From: Aquila chrysaetos chrysaetos
Lineage: Eukaryota > Chordata > Aves > Accipitriformes > Accipitridae
Reading direction: 5' to 3'
Assembly (NCBI RefSeq): GCF_900496995.4
Contig: NC_044018.1
Span: 7,960,501 to 8,024,500, forward strand
DNA length: 64,000 nt
How positions within the stretch are numbered: the first letter of the stretch is position 1; each line of letters starts with the position of its first letter. Positions 1-13,943 of this stretch are shown piece by piece. A model generated the notes under the pieces. That model worked only from the letters and a program-made list of their open reading frames with translations. It was not told the origin of the DNA and did no database searches. Both the position numbers and the translations under genes were made by a program.

Positions 1-3000
1 TCCTCCCGCCTGCGATTCCACACGGGAAAATGAGACATGACTTCATTGGCACCAATTTGGGGCCACCATGGGGCCTCACTTCAGCATAACACACACAGTT
101 TCCAGGGTAATCAGGTGAAACACACTGCTGTTTCACTCAAGGAACGAATCCCTTGCTGAAGAATGGAGAAGGATGGGTATCTAGATGCTGCACTCTCTCC
201 ATTGACATGGACAGACCACAGACTTCTAGGTAGCTAAAGACAGTTGAGATTAATTCCACCCAAAACAACTTGATCACAGTCAAGATTAGTGAAAAAATGC
301 AGTTTAAAACCCAGTTGCTTTTGATTTGTGTACCAAACGCCTTCCTGTGGATTATGTTGCCTAAGGTCCTTTAGACCCCGTCACCACAGATCTACCTAGA
401 TCTACTTAGTCACTTACTGTATAGTAATATATACAGTAAACATGCTGTAGAAATAACAGAAAGTAAAAGCCACTTCTAGTCTTTGAATGAACTCTGAGAA
501 GGGTTTATTAACAAGTTATGTACTGGGCAGCCCTCATTATGTTGTCAGAAGTTCAGCCTACCATTAAGATCAGATAAAACCAGCATTTTGCTAAGCAGCC
601 TTTATCATTTGCAACACTCCAGTGGAAAAATGTCTTATTCAGATACCATTATTTTTCTAGGCTGTCTTTTTAAAAGATACATGAGATACACTCATCAAAG
701 GAACAAATCTTTCTATAGATGTATAGTTTGTTCTTCTCACCTACTAGGAACGCACCTGCTTTCACAAAAAAGAGCATTTTTGCAGTATTGTTTTCAATAT
801 AAACAGTGTTTTACGTGCTCCAAGGCAGACCCTAGCAGTGTCATAAATATCACTCTGCCTGTAAACTCTGAGAGTGTGTTCTGAAATAATACAAGCTATG
901 AAATTCTTCTTTTGCCACATTTGTTTCCTACTTTTGTTCATTGTTCCTGGTGTTGCAGATTCTCATTGGTGCAAACTGGCACAGTTCCCCTGATATTAAT
1001 GAAAGTACAAAATATATGTAGCAGTTTAAGACCTGGATCATTGTAATTTAAAACTAAGTGGAATGATGCACTCGGGACTATTCTCCATAGCAGAATCCTG
1101 CAAGAATATGGAAGAGTGTAGATTTGTGATCAGAACAAAAAGCTGGATGTCAAAAAGAACAGGTTCTGTCACTAGACAGCTGTGTAAGTGTAACTCACCT
1201 TCATTTTATTCCCTGTGAAACAAGGACTGTAGTTTCACCAAGGTCAGAAAGACAGTCACTAGCATATCCAGCAATAATATTATTAATTAATATACTTTGC
1301 CTTAGGTATCTTGAAAGGCTTCATTCAGTAAGCCTTTAAAGTATCTTCAGAGCCACAGTGGAAAGGAGCTATTAACAGCGCAGTTTGTTATTATAAATAG
1401 GTGTTTTCCATCTCTAAGTTTTGATCTTGGTGATCTTATAAACGAACTATGGAAAAAGTGGCAGCTGTTATCTTGACAGATGGGTCTCAGGCATTGCTCT
1501 GCTGGGCATTAGACAGTCGTCTCTCTGGAGAACAATAGGAATTTCCAAGTGCCTGTATCTATTTTCATCTACTTAACAAGCCACTCATGTCTTGGACTAG
1601 TGAAGGGAAGAAGCAAGGAGAATGCAAAATAAATGTTTTAGGGGAAACATCTCAGAGCAAGGGGTGAGAATCAGAGCAGTATCACCTATTAGTGACTTCC
1701 TCCTTGAGTTTTATTGAAGTGACAGACAGAAAAAGAATCAGAAGTTTCTTATAGGGGCAATGGAGATAAACAGGCACTTCCAGAAGGTGAGATACAAAAA
1801 GCCTGTGCACTGAGTGAAGTGCAGCCTGTAGTCAGCTAGCTGGACACAGTAGCTACAAGGACGCGTCTCAATTTTCAGCTCTTCCTAGAATTTAGCATCA
1901 TCATCCATTTTGGTTGTAGAGCTTTAAATCTAATTTTAAGGACAGACACAAGCCTTAGAAAGGTTCATCCTTTTTAAAGTGTTGTTGGTAGAGAGGGTGC
2001 TGCTGCCCACATTTTCTATCATAACACTTGCCAAGAGCACAAGTTCAACTCCACCTCAAGCCTGAATTTAAACACGTCCTTCACCTTTTCTGATAGTATT
2101 CTCATCATCGGACAACCAAACACTCAATGGGATCAGCCTCTATGCTCCCCGCCTTGAGTCTGTATGGTAGCTGGAAATGGAGAATGATGAAGTTAGGAGA
2201 AAACTAAGCAAGTAGTAATTAGGGAGGTCAGTGGGATGGCCAGAGACCTGGATCCCAATCCTTGCTCCCAGGACTTGTTAGATCAGCTGTGCCTGATGTT
2301 GTGTAGGATTTGTCCCTGCATCGTTCTCATTGACTTTAGCAGGAATTTGAGGATAGACTGCACAGACCGTAATGTTTTTTCCAAAAGCAAAAGTATTTTC
2401 ACACTCAAGACTGCTGCAAACAAAACACATTGTAAATTAAGCCAGTTTAGATACTACAAACAGAAATAGTAGTCAGTCCACAGACACAAACAACAAAGAT
2501 AAACATTGCAAAAAATACAATAGCACAACAGAGTGGAAAACAACACAAGTTGAGAGCAGACCAAACAGTGAAGCATTACATAAACAAATCTATTATTACT
2601 CCAGCAATGAAAAGCCAGAAGATTTCAGACTCTGCAGCGATATGTGTAATATTATCATCTGTAAAAGCAAAGACAGAGACAGTGAATACATTGCATAACT
2701 CACAGGAATTGCTGTAGACCAGACAGCTCTCTATCACAGGTCACACAATCTTTTATTATCCCAGTAAGTAAAACTGAAAAAGTAGCATCCCATATGAGTA
2801 ACTTACTATAGGAAGTCAGTAACAATCTGTTCCTAACAATCAAATGGCAAAACCATACAAATCACAGTAACAAAGGATGTTTTTCTGCAGAAAAATAATG
2901 AATGTCCTGTTCAATTTTATCCAAAACTCCAAAGAAAATACAATTCAGGGTTGAATGGAAAGAAACATTTTGCTTTAGAATATTAAAAAAAAAAAAAGAA

Positions 3001-4266
3001 GGCTTATGTTCATCTGAAAAATACATTGCTTTGTTTTCAGATGACTAATATGAACTATTTAAATTCAGCTTTGATGAGGTCTAGGGAGCTCTTGAACACC
3101 ACCACCTTTCCAATTATTTAACACCAAGTATTGTTTAGCTACATCCAAGCTAAAAGACAGAGGAGCTATTAAGGAGAAAACATAAAAGGAAAAGAGAAAA
3201 GTTAAAATTCATAAGGAACATGCTGAAGGGGAGGCATATCAGATAAAATTCAAGTATCCAGACAGCCAAACCAGACAAAAGAAAGGCAGAACTGACCTAA
3301 AATTTGGATCAAAGAAGCTGAGAATTATGTGAGAGGGATACATCTGGTCTAAAATAATCATTCACCCAGACACTCAGAGGTATTCTACCTCACTTTTAAA
3401 AATAATTGAATGGATCTTCCCTGATCAGGTAACGTGGCTTACTCTGTAATCCATAATATGTAATGTTACGGAACATGTAAAAGCTCAATTCATTTAGGCT
3501 GCTGCTGCTTCCATTTTCCCATTTTGCACAGCAAAGAAAAAGGTTTGTAGGAGTTAATTTATCTCAGTTTTGTGTACCATTTTAATGCTTAAACACCTAT
3601 CTGCAGATTTACTGGCTGCCTGCATAGGGAGTTTCAGTGATCCCGCTCACAAGGGCAGCAATCACCCAGGCTACTGAGTCTTTGGAAATAATTAATCAGA
3701 ATTGTAAGTATTCTGGCTGTTAATGTTATCAAACAGTTGCCAGGAAAAAAGAAATAAAATGGAAAATTACACAAAACTAATGAATTTAAGTAATCTAAGT
3801 TTCAAATATATTAAAAAAACCCTTGCTGATTCAACTCAAAACTGACATGGGTACAAATCTCTCTCCTGGGAAAACAAGTTGTTTTTTTTTTTCAAGAAAA
3901 AGGATGCAGAGAATTTAAATTTCTTGGTATATCTAATCTGTGTTCCCTAACACAACTGAATATCTGTGAGCTTCTGCCTGCTCACGTGACCAAAGATCAC
4001 TAAGGACACAGCCAGGCACGCTTAAGCCATAACTCTATTTTAACAGGAACGAACCACATGAAAGCATGTTCTGCATCTCATTTCGCATCTCACGTGTTCT
4101 GCACAGTCTGTGGGCTCAGGCAGTATCCTAGAGACACAGAGCACCATATATTGCATTCCTATTTTGTCTGTTATAAGCATCCATCTAGTACAATAAATAT
4201 TACTGTGTAGTAAAACCACTGTTTTCACCAAATCGACCTACCATTTTTTGCATCTTTTTATGGCTT
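1..4266. other. No gene seen (probably FKBP1B intron 2 or flank)
   Basis: AT-rich, with short open frames that resemble nothing. A MIR-like trace is possible near 2220-2340 and a poly-A run lies near 2986-2997. No FKBP1B exon 3 or 4 and no SF3B6 (expected next gene by human synteny) could be read here. Confidence 0.5.
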
Positions 4267-4765
4267 TCAACTTATTAATCTGCCCTGAAGACAGGACGCT
4301 TTGATTCCTGAGAACCGCCTCGTCATCAGTACTTGGTCTTTATCCACACGTAATTCGGATGATGACTTCTCCTGCATGTCCACAGCCTTGGCTAATTCTC
4401 CAAATAAACCTGTGCTTTATAGCTTATGATGTGCTTGCAGATGATGGCTTTCAGATTTTTTGAGTCTTTCTTTGATACAGGAATCTCTGCCGAGATCATT
4501 CATCAGCTGCATTTTCTTGTTCATAAGCTGAAAGCTGAGTTTTGGTTTTGTCTTTTTTCGTATCAGTGGTTCCTCTCTCTTGTAGACATCATGGCGTGAT
4601 GAGGGTGCTCAGGCAGTACCTGTGGCTTTTCCTGACCGTGGGCTTTGCAACAATACCACCGCGCAAGCTATCTCGCTGCTGCCTTGTGCAGCTGCTTCAC
4701 TCTTCCATCACACCCCGTATGTTTGGGAAAGCTCCATTTCTGCTACGAGCAAGGTTTTCAATTCC
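4267..4765 (-). pseudogene. Decayed coding-like segment, gene not identified
   Basis: Read on the minus strand from 4765, the frame gives GIENLARSRNGAFPNIRGV, a stop, then RDSLRGGIVAKPTVRKSHRY and CLSTLITP. After a one-base shift at about 4590 it continues DVYKREEPLIRKKTKPKLSF, then QLMNKKMQLMNDLG, to a stop at 4417-4419. Beyond that stop the same frame reads GLFGELAKAVDMQEKSSSEL and ends at 4267. Composition is that of a soluble, charged, partly helical protein with natural codon use. Two stops, one frameshift and no splice sites suggest a processed pseudogene or dead exon cluster. I do not recognise the parent. It may still be chance. Confidence 0.35.
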
Positions 4766-6277
4766 GAAAATGCTCAGTGGAGAAATTCATGTCAGGCACA
4801 TTGCAGCATGTAATCATGTATTCTGTTTCTGAGCTCCTTCTGCCCTACCATACAGGTTTCATGGATGGAGCGCAAGACCACTATCTCTGCAGGCTTGCAA
4901 TATTCGCCTCTTCTCTGCCTTCAGTAAAGTATGGTAAGTCACTAATGGACAGATACCTGATCTTATATATAGGGCACTGCTGCTTGTATCACATCCTGAA
5001 TGTCAGCCTGAATACTTGGCGAAGGAGAGATATCTAAAGCTATCATATTATTTGCTGGATGAAAAGTCTAAGCCAGCCATAACAATTCTGGTAATTCAAT
5101 TCTTGATCTATGCATATTTCTTTAATTTCTGTGTAAAAAGGCTTTGCCTTTTTAAGTCAAAACATCATCTCCCTTCCTTGTGCACTGTGTGCCCTAGTGT
5201 TTACCTTCTAGGAAGAGGATTATATACTGCCTTCTGTCATACCAAACTTCAAATTTTTTACTTGCTGTTCATGGCCTTCTTAGAGACGTGGTCACATGTT
5301 TCAAAGCCAAGTATGGTTGGAATTTAGCAGGCAATTCTCAAGGCAAAACCACTGCATATAAATTTTTGCACAGCTTGCGAATGAACCAGCAAGCCCTTCA
5401 GTGATCTGCCCTTAGTACTAAGGTGGCTTCCATAATGTAAACAGCCTTTTCTGCAAAGATCTGAACACCTGACTGTGGGGAATATGACACCAGACTCCTA
5501 GACAGCAAATCTCAAATTAACATTTTGCTAAATAGTTTCAGAAATATGTCTTTCATCAGTGCTTTCCGAAGGGTTTAAAAGAAAGTGGTGTGATTTAAAA
5601 AAAAAGTGATTTATAAACCAGCTGCATTTGGATTGCAACATTGCATTAAGCAGAGAAGTAATTTTTGGAGCAAATATAACAGCCTGCTTCTGTTTAGGTG
5701 TAATATTTTTTCTACTTATGTTACACCAAATTATGTGGATAATAAAGGCGCAGTGCACCTTGCAAGGAGCCAGAACTCAAACAGTGTTTAGTTGCATGTC
5801 TTTGAATGGAATTGCTTTATAGGACCATGAAACCTAAATATTGGTGCATTGCAGATTGTCATTTTTAGCTGCTGCAATACGACGTCTTGTTTTGGTGCCT
5901 ACTGCCAGATGACATCATCTTGTAGCAACTTTTTCAGTGGAGCAGCCAAAGCTGCTTCTCCCAGGATATTGTTGACTAGAAATCCAACAATACTGTATTT
6001 TCTTTTTTTTTTTAGTCTTCCTGCTGCAAGTAAGACTGGAAGGATGGGAAGAAAGAAGAAATTATAGAATCATATTGGCAAGGAAGATCACAGTGGCCCT
6101 GGGAAAGGCAGTGATGCAGATACTGTTGTAGTACAGCCTAAAGGTGGACCGTATCTACACCCAATAAACACATAAGCAACATCAATTCTTCAGAACTGGT
6201 GCATGCATGGATACATACAACTCTATTTTCTCACATTAGCTTGAACTCTATCAGGTTCTCTATCCAGTAATCTAATA

Positions 6278-6412
6278 ATGGCTAGAGGTGAAGCTGCAGC
6301 AGTGAAAAAAGAACCAGAAAATCCTTGTTTGCCATGCTGCAAGGATGATTTCTGCTGCAAGAATGATTTCTGCTACAAGGATGATTTCTGCTACAAATGC
6401 TTTACAGGCTAA
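6278..6412 (+). CDS. 44-codon cysteine-rich micro-ORF with hexapeptide repeats (hypothetical)
   Basis: From an ATG in a favourable context (A at -3, G at +4) the frame runs 44 codons to TAA. An acidic/basic leader (MARGEAAAVKKEPENPC) is followed by repeats CCKDDF, CCKNDF, CYKDDF and a partial CYKCF, encoded by an 18-base tandem repeat in frame. Eight Cys occur in the last 28 residues. No signal peptide or known family is evident. Repeat units differ mostly by G-to-A changes that alter amino acids, which does not look like purifying selection. Most likely a chance frame over a minisatellite; listed because it is intact and below usual size cut-offs. Confidence 0.2.
   Translation: MARGEAAAVKKEPENPCLPCCKDDFCCKNDFCYKDDFCYKCFTG
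6335..6400 (+). repeat. 18-bp tandem repeat, about 3.7 copies
   Basis: Units TGCTGCAAGGATGATTTC, TGCTGCAAGAATGATTTC and TGCTACAAGGATGATTTC are followed by a partial fourth. Units are 89-94 percent identical, so the expansion is fairly recent compared with flanking decay. Confidence 0.92.
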
Positions 6413-8185
6413 GAGCATGACATCAGGCTGTCATGTAACATAGACTGCAGGTCCAGGCTGCATGTCTGAATATATTTGTCTTGGCTTCCATGTCAAGTTC
6501 GAATTTTAGAGATGCACTGTGCATGTTCAAATCAAATACCAAACTTCCTCTGGGTGTGCTCCAAGACTTGTGTTGACTCTTGGTATTGCTTAATAAAGAG
6601 GGGAGGCCAATTTAAACTACAGATTTTTGCCAATTTTTTGAGATGATATAATGTTTTGCATAGCCATAAAAATTATACCGATTTTCACACATGACATGAA
6701 GTTGACAGTGAGCATTACTAGCTATGGCACAATGTATGTTTTTACTCTAAGGCAGACAGACTTTCTCCCAGTGAGCGGGAGGACATGTTATCTGATCCCT
6801 AATTTGTTTAACAGTCCATAGAACCTTTTTAGGCTGGTGCCCAGATACGATCTTTATTTCTGTCTTTGTCATGACAGTGCTACCAGACTAAGTGCATTGG
6901 ACCATGTCTCAGTTTGGTTGCTTATATTTCAATCGTTTAAGCTCTCAGAAGAGAACACAAATCAGCATCACCTGTATTTTTAAGGTTACAAGAACTTCTA
7001 AACCTTGTTCCAATCTCATTCAGAGCAACTTCAACATCCTGCTTGCTCTGCTGAAGTGTTAAAGAATGCAAAGCAGGAGCGCTACCTTTTTATCTGCTTC
7101 AGAAGCCTCTATGGAGATTAGGAAGTGTTGCTCTGATCTCTCCCAGTCCTATGCCACCTTTCTATCTGGACATGAAAGGTCAGATTTTAAGCTGGGGTAA
7201 ATCAGTTGAACCTCAAAAAGGTCAACAGAGCAATGCTAGCTTTTTCCAGCCGAGGAGAAATTCTCACTGAGCCACTTCAGAGATATGAGACTTGGGATAC
7301 AGGGTTTTTCCCACCACACGCTTCCCTATAACCATTTTCGACTTGCCTATGCACAGTTTCTCTAGCTCCCTAGATATTCTGTTCAATTTCTTGCCTTTTT
7401 TTTCTCCTCACTCTCTGTATTTAAAAACAATTTGCCTTCCTGGAAGCCAGAAAATTAATATGTTCTAATCTTTGCACCAGTCACTTTTTCTAACGTGGAT
7501 TTATTCTGTTGGACCCAGGACTAATAAAGCTTGGTAGGATCACAAAAGATACAGTGAGAATATTTACTCTCAACTTCTTATTCTTAACAGTAATAAACAG
7601 CACACCTAGATCCAAACTCTTTCTTCATTTGTCCTTGCATCAAGAGCTTTCTGAGAGGGTATAAAGGACAAATGATACAGCCTCTCTCAGTGTCCTTGCA
7701 TATAGACTTTGAAAGGACCAGAATTCAAGAGAGGTCTTCTTGGTTTAAATTGTGTGAATAAAAAAAAAAAAGACCTGTGTATGAGACATGAAAATAGTTA
7801 GGTTTCAACACTCTTCACTGCAAAAGCAGAACATCTGATGCTAGATGGTCATATCAGTGGGGAACTGCAAGAATAAAGGAGGACCTTGTACAAAATTTCC
7901 CACCACAGACATAAAGACTAGTGTGTTGGCTGAGCACAGAATGAAATGAGTAAGTTTCATTATCTTAAGATAATGATTGTTTTGGGCTTGGGGTTTGTTG
8001 TTTGTTTTTTGGTTTTTTTTCACACAAATTCAAAGCAAACTGAGCCAGGTTTAGTTTGGCTGGTTTTGCTGCATTGATGTGACTTTGCTAAAAATAGGCA
8101 AATCAAACCAGAGCTCCCTACTCAAGTTTGACCCTATATTAATAGAAATATGCATGACCCTGAGACACTCCTACATTAAACAATC

Positions 8186-8211
8186 TGAGTCAGGGCGTCT
8201 GCCCTGACTCA
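8186..8211. promoter_or_regulatory. Perfect inverted repeat carrying two AP-1-type sites
   Basis: Arms TGAGTCAGGGC and GCCCTGACTCA are perfectly complementary (11 bp) around a 4-base loop (GTCT). Each arm begins or ends with the AP-1/TRE heptamer TGAGTCA. The arm structure is read directly; regulatory function is inference. Confidence 0.55.
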
Positions 8212-11200
8212 TCCAAATTGCTTTTCTCATTTTGGGTAACTTGGAAATAACAGTGGCATAGATGTCGCAGGAGGGGCAGTAAGCGATACTTGTATTAACA
8301 CCTTCATTTTTGGAAATTTGGTGTGCCTGCTATAGACAGCTAGAGGAAGGAAGGAAAAAAATAAATAAATCAAACTCTGGCTTGTACACAGAGACAGCCA
8401 TCCTTCCCTATGAGTGGGGAAAGTGCCAAGGAACAAATTGGATAGTGAGTACAAAAGGAAGAAAAAACCCTCTGTCCTGCTGTTTACTTGCACCGGTGCA
8501 TGCTATTAAATGCGTATGCCTTGGGGGAGTGCCAACCTACCCCCAGGAAATTCCGGCCCATCTTGAAGAGAGTCATCGTTTACTACTGAAAAAAAAGAAT
8601 TAGCAGGGGCAGTAAGAGGCTAAGATGATTGGGTTTAACTTTCACTGGCCCAAAGCCAAATATGCAAGCAAAGGCTTAAGAGAACTTTCTTCTGATGCCT
8701 CTGTGCCAACAATAGATGTGGACAGGACAAATATTTACAGACCTAAAGTGGAGGAAGACTAAAAGGGGGGAGCCAGACTCTGCCTGAAGTGCTTATTATA
8801 ATGATTAGCCCGTGGCAGCTTTATGGCCCTGAAGTGACTGCTCCCCACAGCCGGAGACAGGATGGAATGACTCAATGACGATGCCACCAGCACAAGATGT
8901 CTTTTCACACATACTGTACCATGCCGTCCTCCCTTTCCCTGGGGGTGTATTAATAGCAGTGCAGGCATACTGTACATACTACAGTATAACTACCTCTCTC
9001 TGAAGTGAGCACAGGCAAAGCTGCCAGTGGGCTAAAACACATACAAACCAAACAAAATTATCTTGGAGACCTGCTGGAGGTGTTGACTCTTGTGCTCCAT
9101 GCCCTGAATGCTCTCTTTCTCTCTGAGCATCTCTCTGAGGCCACCTCCCTCTGTAAGTGTCTCTCCTCAATACCCAAACGTGTCCTAACATTACAGAAAA
9201 ATGAGTTATTAAATGATTTGGCTGAGAGATGTCTCTTACTTTATTTACCTTTGAAAATAGAAGGTAAATAGTAATATATATGTATATAGTAATATATATG
9301 TGTGTATCTGACTGTGTCCTGTCCTCCTCTGTTCTTTGTTGTTCACCTTCCTTAGCTGTCTGAGAATGAGAGTTTCTCTTAATCTGTTTTTTGCACAGTT
9401 AAGCACAATGGAGCTCTTGAATGATGCTATGATACAAACATAATCAAATTCTCTTTTCTCTGTTCCTGGAAACAATGACAATGCTATAAAAAAAAATAAT
9501 GGTGGGAACATCTATAGTAGGGGGGAGTGTTTGAGAGCAGAACTTTGTCCAAAAGCACCTGCATTGAACACAACCAAAGGATTATTAAAATAGTTGTTTA
9601 GTTGTGATAACTAGCTAGCTCATTCCTTACTTTTCCAGAGCTGAACTTGTCACTCCACCCTTAAAATTGCTGTGGATAAATTTGATCTGAAGATCTCCCC
9701 AGCTTTGCCTTCCTGAATATTTATGTCTGAAGCCCAAGAACTGCTGCTGGTTGATCACTGCAGGATAGATCTTTAGCAAAAAGGACCTTGAAATGAATAG
9801 CCACATCCTGTAGCATCTGCTTACAGGCATTTAATTGCATTATTTTCAACCATTTAAAAAGCAATTATTCCCCTTCTTCCTACACACCCTTGTTTACTAG
9901 AAAAACTGCAAACAGTCAGAGATGTGTGGGAAAATTAGAGAAATTTTCTGAAAAAGCAGTTATGTAATAAAGAATTAAACACATCTCCTCAGTGGGAGGT
10001 TAATTAATGGAGTATCTTCTGTTTCTCAGTCACCTTGAGCTTTAATACAGGAGTCCTGACATCCAGTGCATGCCAGGGTGTGCAAATGAATAATTTTCTA
10101 TTTACCTTTTCTCCTAAGGAAATAAAATCAATAATGTAACCCCACAAACCTCACAAACTGTAGCAACACGCAGCCTTCAAGAGGTAGAGAAACAGTCTTC
10201 CTATGTAGCCCTAAGGAGACCCATAAAGCAAACACAACCCTATGTCCTCATAGATAAAACACTGTTTACCTTGTGTGACTCTCACATTACATTGCAGAGT
10301 ACCAGGAGGGTGTTCTTTGCTACTACTCTACAGTGCCCATTAAATGCCTTGCTTTCTCTCCTTCTGGCTGCTACATGCAAGAAATTAGATGGGCATGTCC
10401 TGACCATCTGCAGAAGCTAAATCATGCATTGGACGTTCTTGTCATCAGGCTCTTGGTCTGTCCAAAGTAAGCGTAAATAAAAGAAGCGATAAACCGCCCA
10501 GTGAGGCCAGCAGCAAGCTCTGTGGTTGGCTCCAGAGCCACGCTTAGATTTGCAAGTCGAGCGAATGCTCTGATACACAACCTGGATGCTGCTCCATGAG
10601 CGTTTTAGGCTGTGTGGTCAGAAAGCAGCTCCCAAACGCTGAATGCGTGTGGCATTGCTACTGCCAAGACAAACGTAATCGTTCTCAGTCTAATCCTAAA
10701 ACCTTTCATTCTTTTCCTTCTGTTTTGAGCCCTGCTTCTGTTCCCCAGTCAGAAATCTCTAAGCAGGAGCTGACCTGTCTGATCCCAGCTGGGGTCTGAG
10801 CCAACATGGATTATCACCAGTGGAGAGCTACAAAATCATGGCCAGGGCATGTTGAGGTCATGGATGTTTCCTCAGCTGAAATTGCTCTCTCTCTTTCCTT
10901 CATAGCCGTGTATCTTCTACCTAACTTTCCAGCTTAGAGAGCTGGCTATGCTCTGAGACTATGGGTATTTCCACATTGCGTGCTGGGGTCATCCAAAGGC
11001 TGCCCTCTGGATCAGACTTACTCTATATTCAGACAGCAAAACTACAAGTGCAACCCCAGGCACAGCCCAAGGGACTCTATGTCTAAGCCTGTCTGGCAGT
11101 TTAATATTCTGCCAGGCACCTTAGCAGACCCAAACAGGCAGTCTGCAGAGTGCCTGCAGGGCAAGCCTGTGATCAGAAGTGGTGGCTCACACAGTCGTCC

Positions 11201-13901
11201 TGCTCCCAGCCCTTGTCAGCTATAATGTAGACATGGCCTGGGGTGGTGTTCAAGAACGAGAACGTGTTTGTCTCCAACACAGCAGATCCTCTCGAGCTAG
11301 AAGCTGAATGTGCGACATCTCCTAAGCCTGTGAATCACACACATATATGTAATAAAAGGCAGTCAAAATCTTTATTAAATAAACTAATAAGTACTTAAAA
11401 TTGCAAGCCAAATGGGACCAATCTTCATTTAATGTGGCCAGAAATGTTTTATACTCCCGTCTCTATGACTCATAACATCAAAAGCCCAGTAAAAGCCAAG
11501 AAACACTCAGTGCCTGCTATAGAGCAGCACACGATCTTCTTTTAACTGCAAATGTATACAAAATGCAGTATATATTAATCAGATTAAAAATGTCATGCCT
11601 ACCAGGATAGAAGAATGTAATGTCTGCTCTCACACACGCTTCCTATCATAGAAAAATGTTGGTTGAAGATACAAGTTTCTCTCAATACCTCTGCAATTCT
11701 CACATCATATATATCAACACATTCATGCCAGAAAACACAACACTAGCTACAAATGGCACAGTTTTTGCATGTAAACGCAGCATAAAGGGCAGATATTTGA
11801 AGATAATTAGGTGTCTAAAGACGCAGTAGTCATACTGTGGCCACTTCAAATGCATCTGGTTATCTATCATCTCCTTTGATTTCAACTAAATTATTTTAAA
11901 ACCTTTTCAATTCTAAATATTTTCTTAAGTTTCCCCAGACATAAAGTGTAACTATTGCAAAGCTACAGTAATTACCATCACTCCAAAGCCTAAACATCTC
12001 ATTTAAAAAGTTCAACTTCCTAAGCTGCAATGCTGTATGAAAACATGCATGACATTTATCACTTAAACCCCCCTAACACTTAAAAGTGAGGAAATGGACA
12101 GGCAAGAACATTGCAAAGTTTATCATGTCCACATAGTACAAAACATGCATTTTTATTATCTGGTATGAAGAACACATACTGCATCACAGCACACAGCCAC
12201 AATTCTGATGTGATGATATTTGAAGTATTGTTCTTCTCAACTTCGGTGCACACATATTTTAAAAAATACTGGGTAGTGGAAAAATATCAGTTAATATGTG
12301 TATTAATAAATCATTTATCATTATTCATGCTTACATTTTGATAGAGTATTCATAAATACTAATTCTGAGTCAGCTTTGACCTGGCAATTCCCATGGAACA
12401 GACTGAGGTCCTACTTGGCTGAACTTGCTCACAAGGCACATCCGTCGTTTTAAACCTAAATTTATTTCTGCCCTTGTCAACCTGCTATCTCATTATCTCA
12501 CTATCCACTGACAAAAGAAATGATGAATCATGAACACTGGGGTACAAGGGAACCAAATACACTCAGTAAAATTAACCTCATTATGTCAGTTGTGTGTAGC
12601 ATGATGAAACCCTCCAGTGGGACCTCTAGGGGTTACTGTAACACAAGTAAAGAATAGTTGCATTGTAATGAAAACAATGATGAATATATACTTCAAGAAT
12701 AAAATTCATATCATGACTGGTGCATGGCAAAATCAGAGTTACATGTGGATTTGCATTTGAGAGTTATTGCTGTGTGACATTCACAGAGAAGAGAATTTTA
12801 ATATCTCTCACAAAGATTTTGTTGTGTATTTGGTTTGATCACTAGGCAACTCCCTCCAGAAAATACACAAAGTAGGTATCATTTTCTACTTAGAACAAAA
12901 CTATAACAAAATGAAGTGAAAAGTCTTACACCCAAACCATCTATGGGATGAGGCTGTATTTTATCAAAACATAGGCTGCAAGGCTATCCCTGCATCTATT
13001 ATTTCATGTAATATCTATGACACAGGCCTACGTTGGGAAAGACATCAAGGTGCTCAGTATCGTCATACACAGACTGCACCACTTGCCACTTGCACTGACC
13101 GAGGAGGCTGTGCAGGTGATCCCAGGCTCCTGGTGTGTCCTCACAGCCTCCAGCCACGTTGTGGCTCCATCTACCTCTGCCTGCACCTTTCAGTGTAGTC
13201 ATACCACAGGTCCTCCGGTGGCCCCAGGATTTGTCCCCAAACCACCTCCAGTGTTAGCAAGACTTTAAAATCAAGGTGAACTTCTGTGCTAGGTACACAT
13301 CATATTTTTAGATGGGATCATTTTATTTTACAGTCACTCTCTAGAGAATTTTTCCATGTGCTTTCCAGTGTGGCTATTATTATTTTTACCATACGCAGAT
13401 GCCCTTTATGCTTAAAGCACAAACTGTTAACGCTGTTTGCCAACGTGGGGTTTTCTCGTAACGCGATACAGTTCTGATGCACATGCAACATACAGAACCG
13501 TACAACCGCGCGCCCTGCGAGTGGGAGCACGCAGCAGAACGAGAGTCAAGCAGTCCTGCTGTAGAACAGGGCAGAGCTGAAGGTGGGACAGGGCTTCAAA
13601 TGGCCAGCCTTAGCTCCTGAAAATAGCTGCTGCAGAAACTTGCTTTGCTTGTACTAAATGGATAATGCAGGGTTTTCCAGAATACTCAGTCACATAAAGT
13701 TTTTAGAGAAAAGCAAACTAGTGGGATGTCAGTTAAATGAGACGCGATGACTGCAAGGGGATTTATGCAAACAGCTTTTGTTACCCTGAACAGCATGCTG
13801 GCTTGTCAATCTTTCTGAGCTGCAAACATTTCTGTGCATTGCAGATCATGACAGAAAGCCTCCCTTCTCATAGATACCGCTGTCTTCTTCTAGGGATTTC
13901 T

Positions 13902-13943
13902 AATACTCACCTATTTTTATAGAATACTCACCTATTTTTATAG
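13902..13943 (+). repeat. Perfect 21-bp tandem duplication
   Basis: Two adjacent identical copies of a 21-base unit starting AATACTCACC and ending TTTTTATAG. Exact identity in otherwise old sequence implies a recent duplication or a polymorphism. Confidence 0.95.

Noticed and set aside
1291..1330. Minus-strand KPFK-like reading resembling FKBP1B exon 3
   Set aside because: Only four residues match; flanking codons and frame do not fit DSSRDRNKPFKFRIGKQ.
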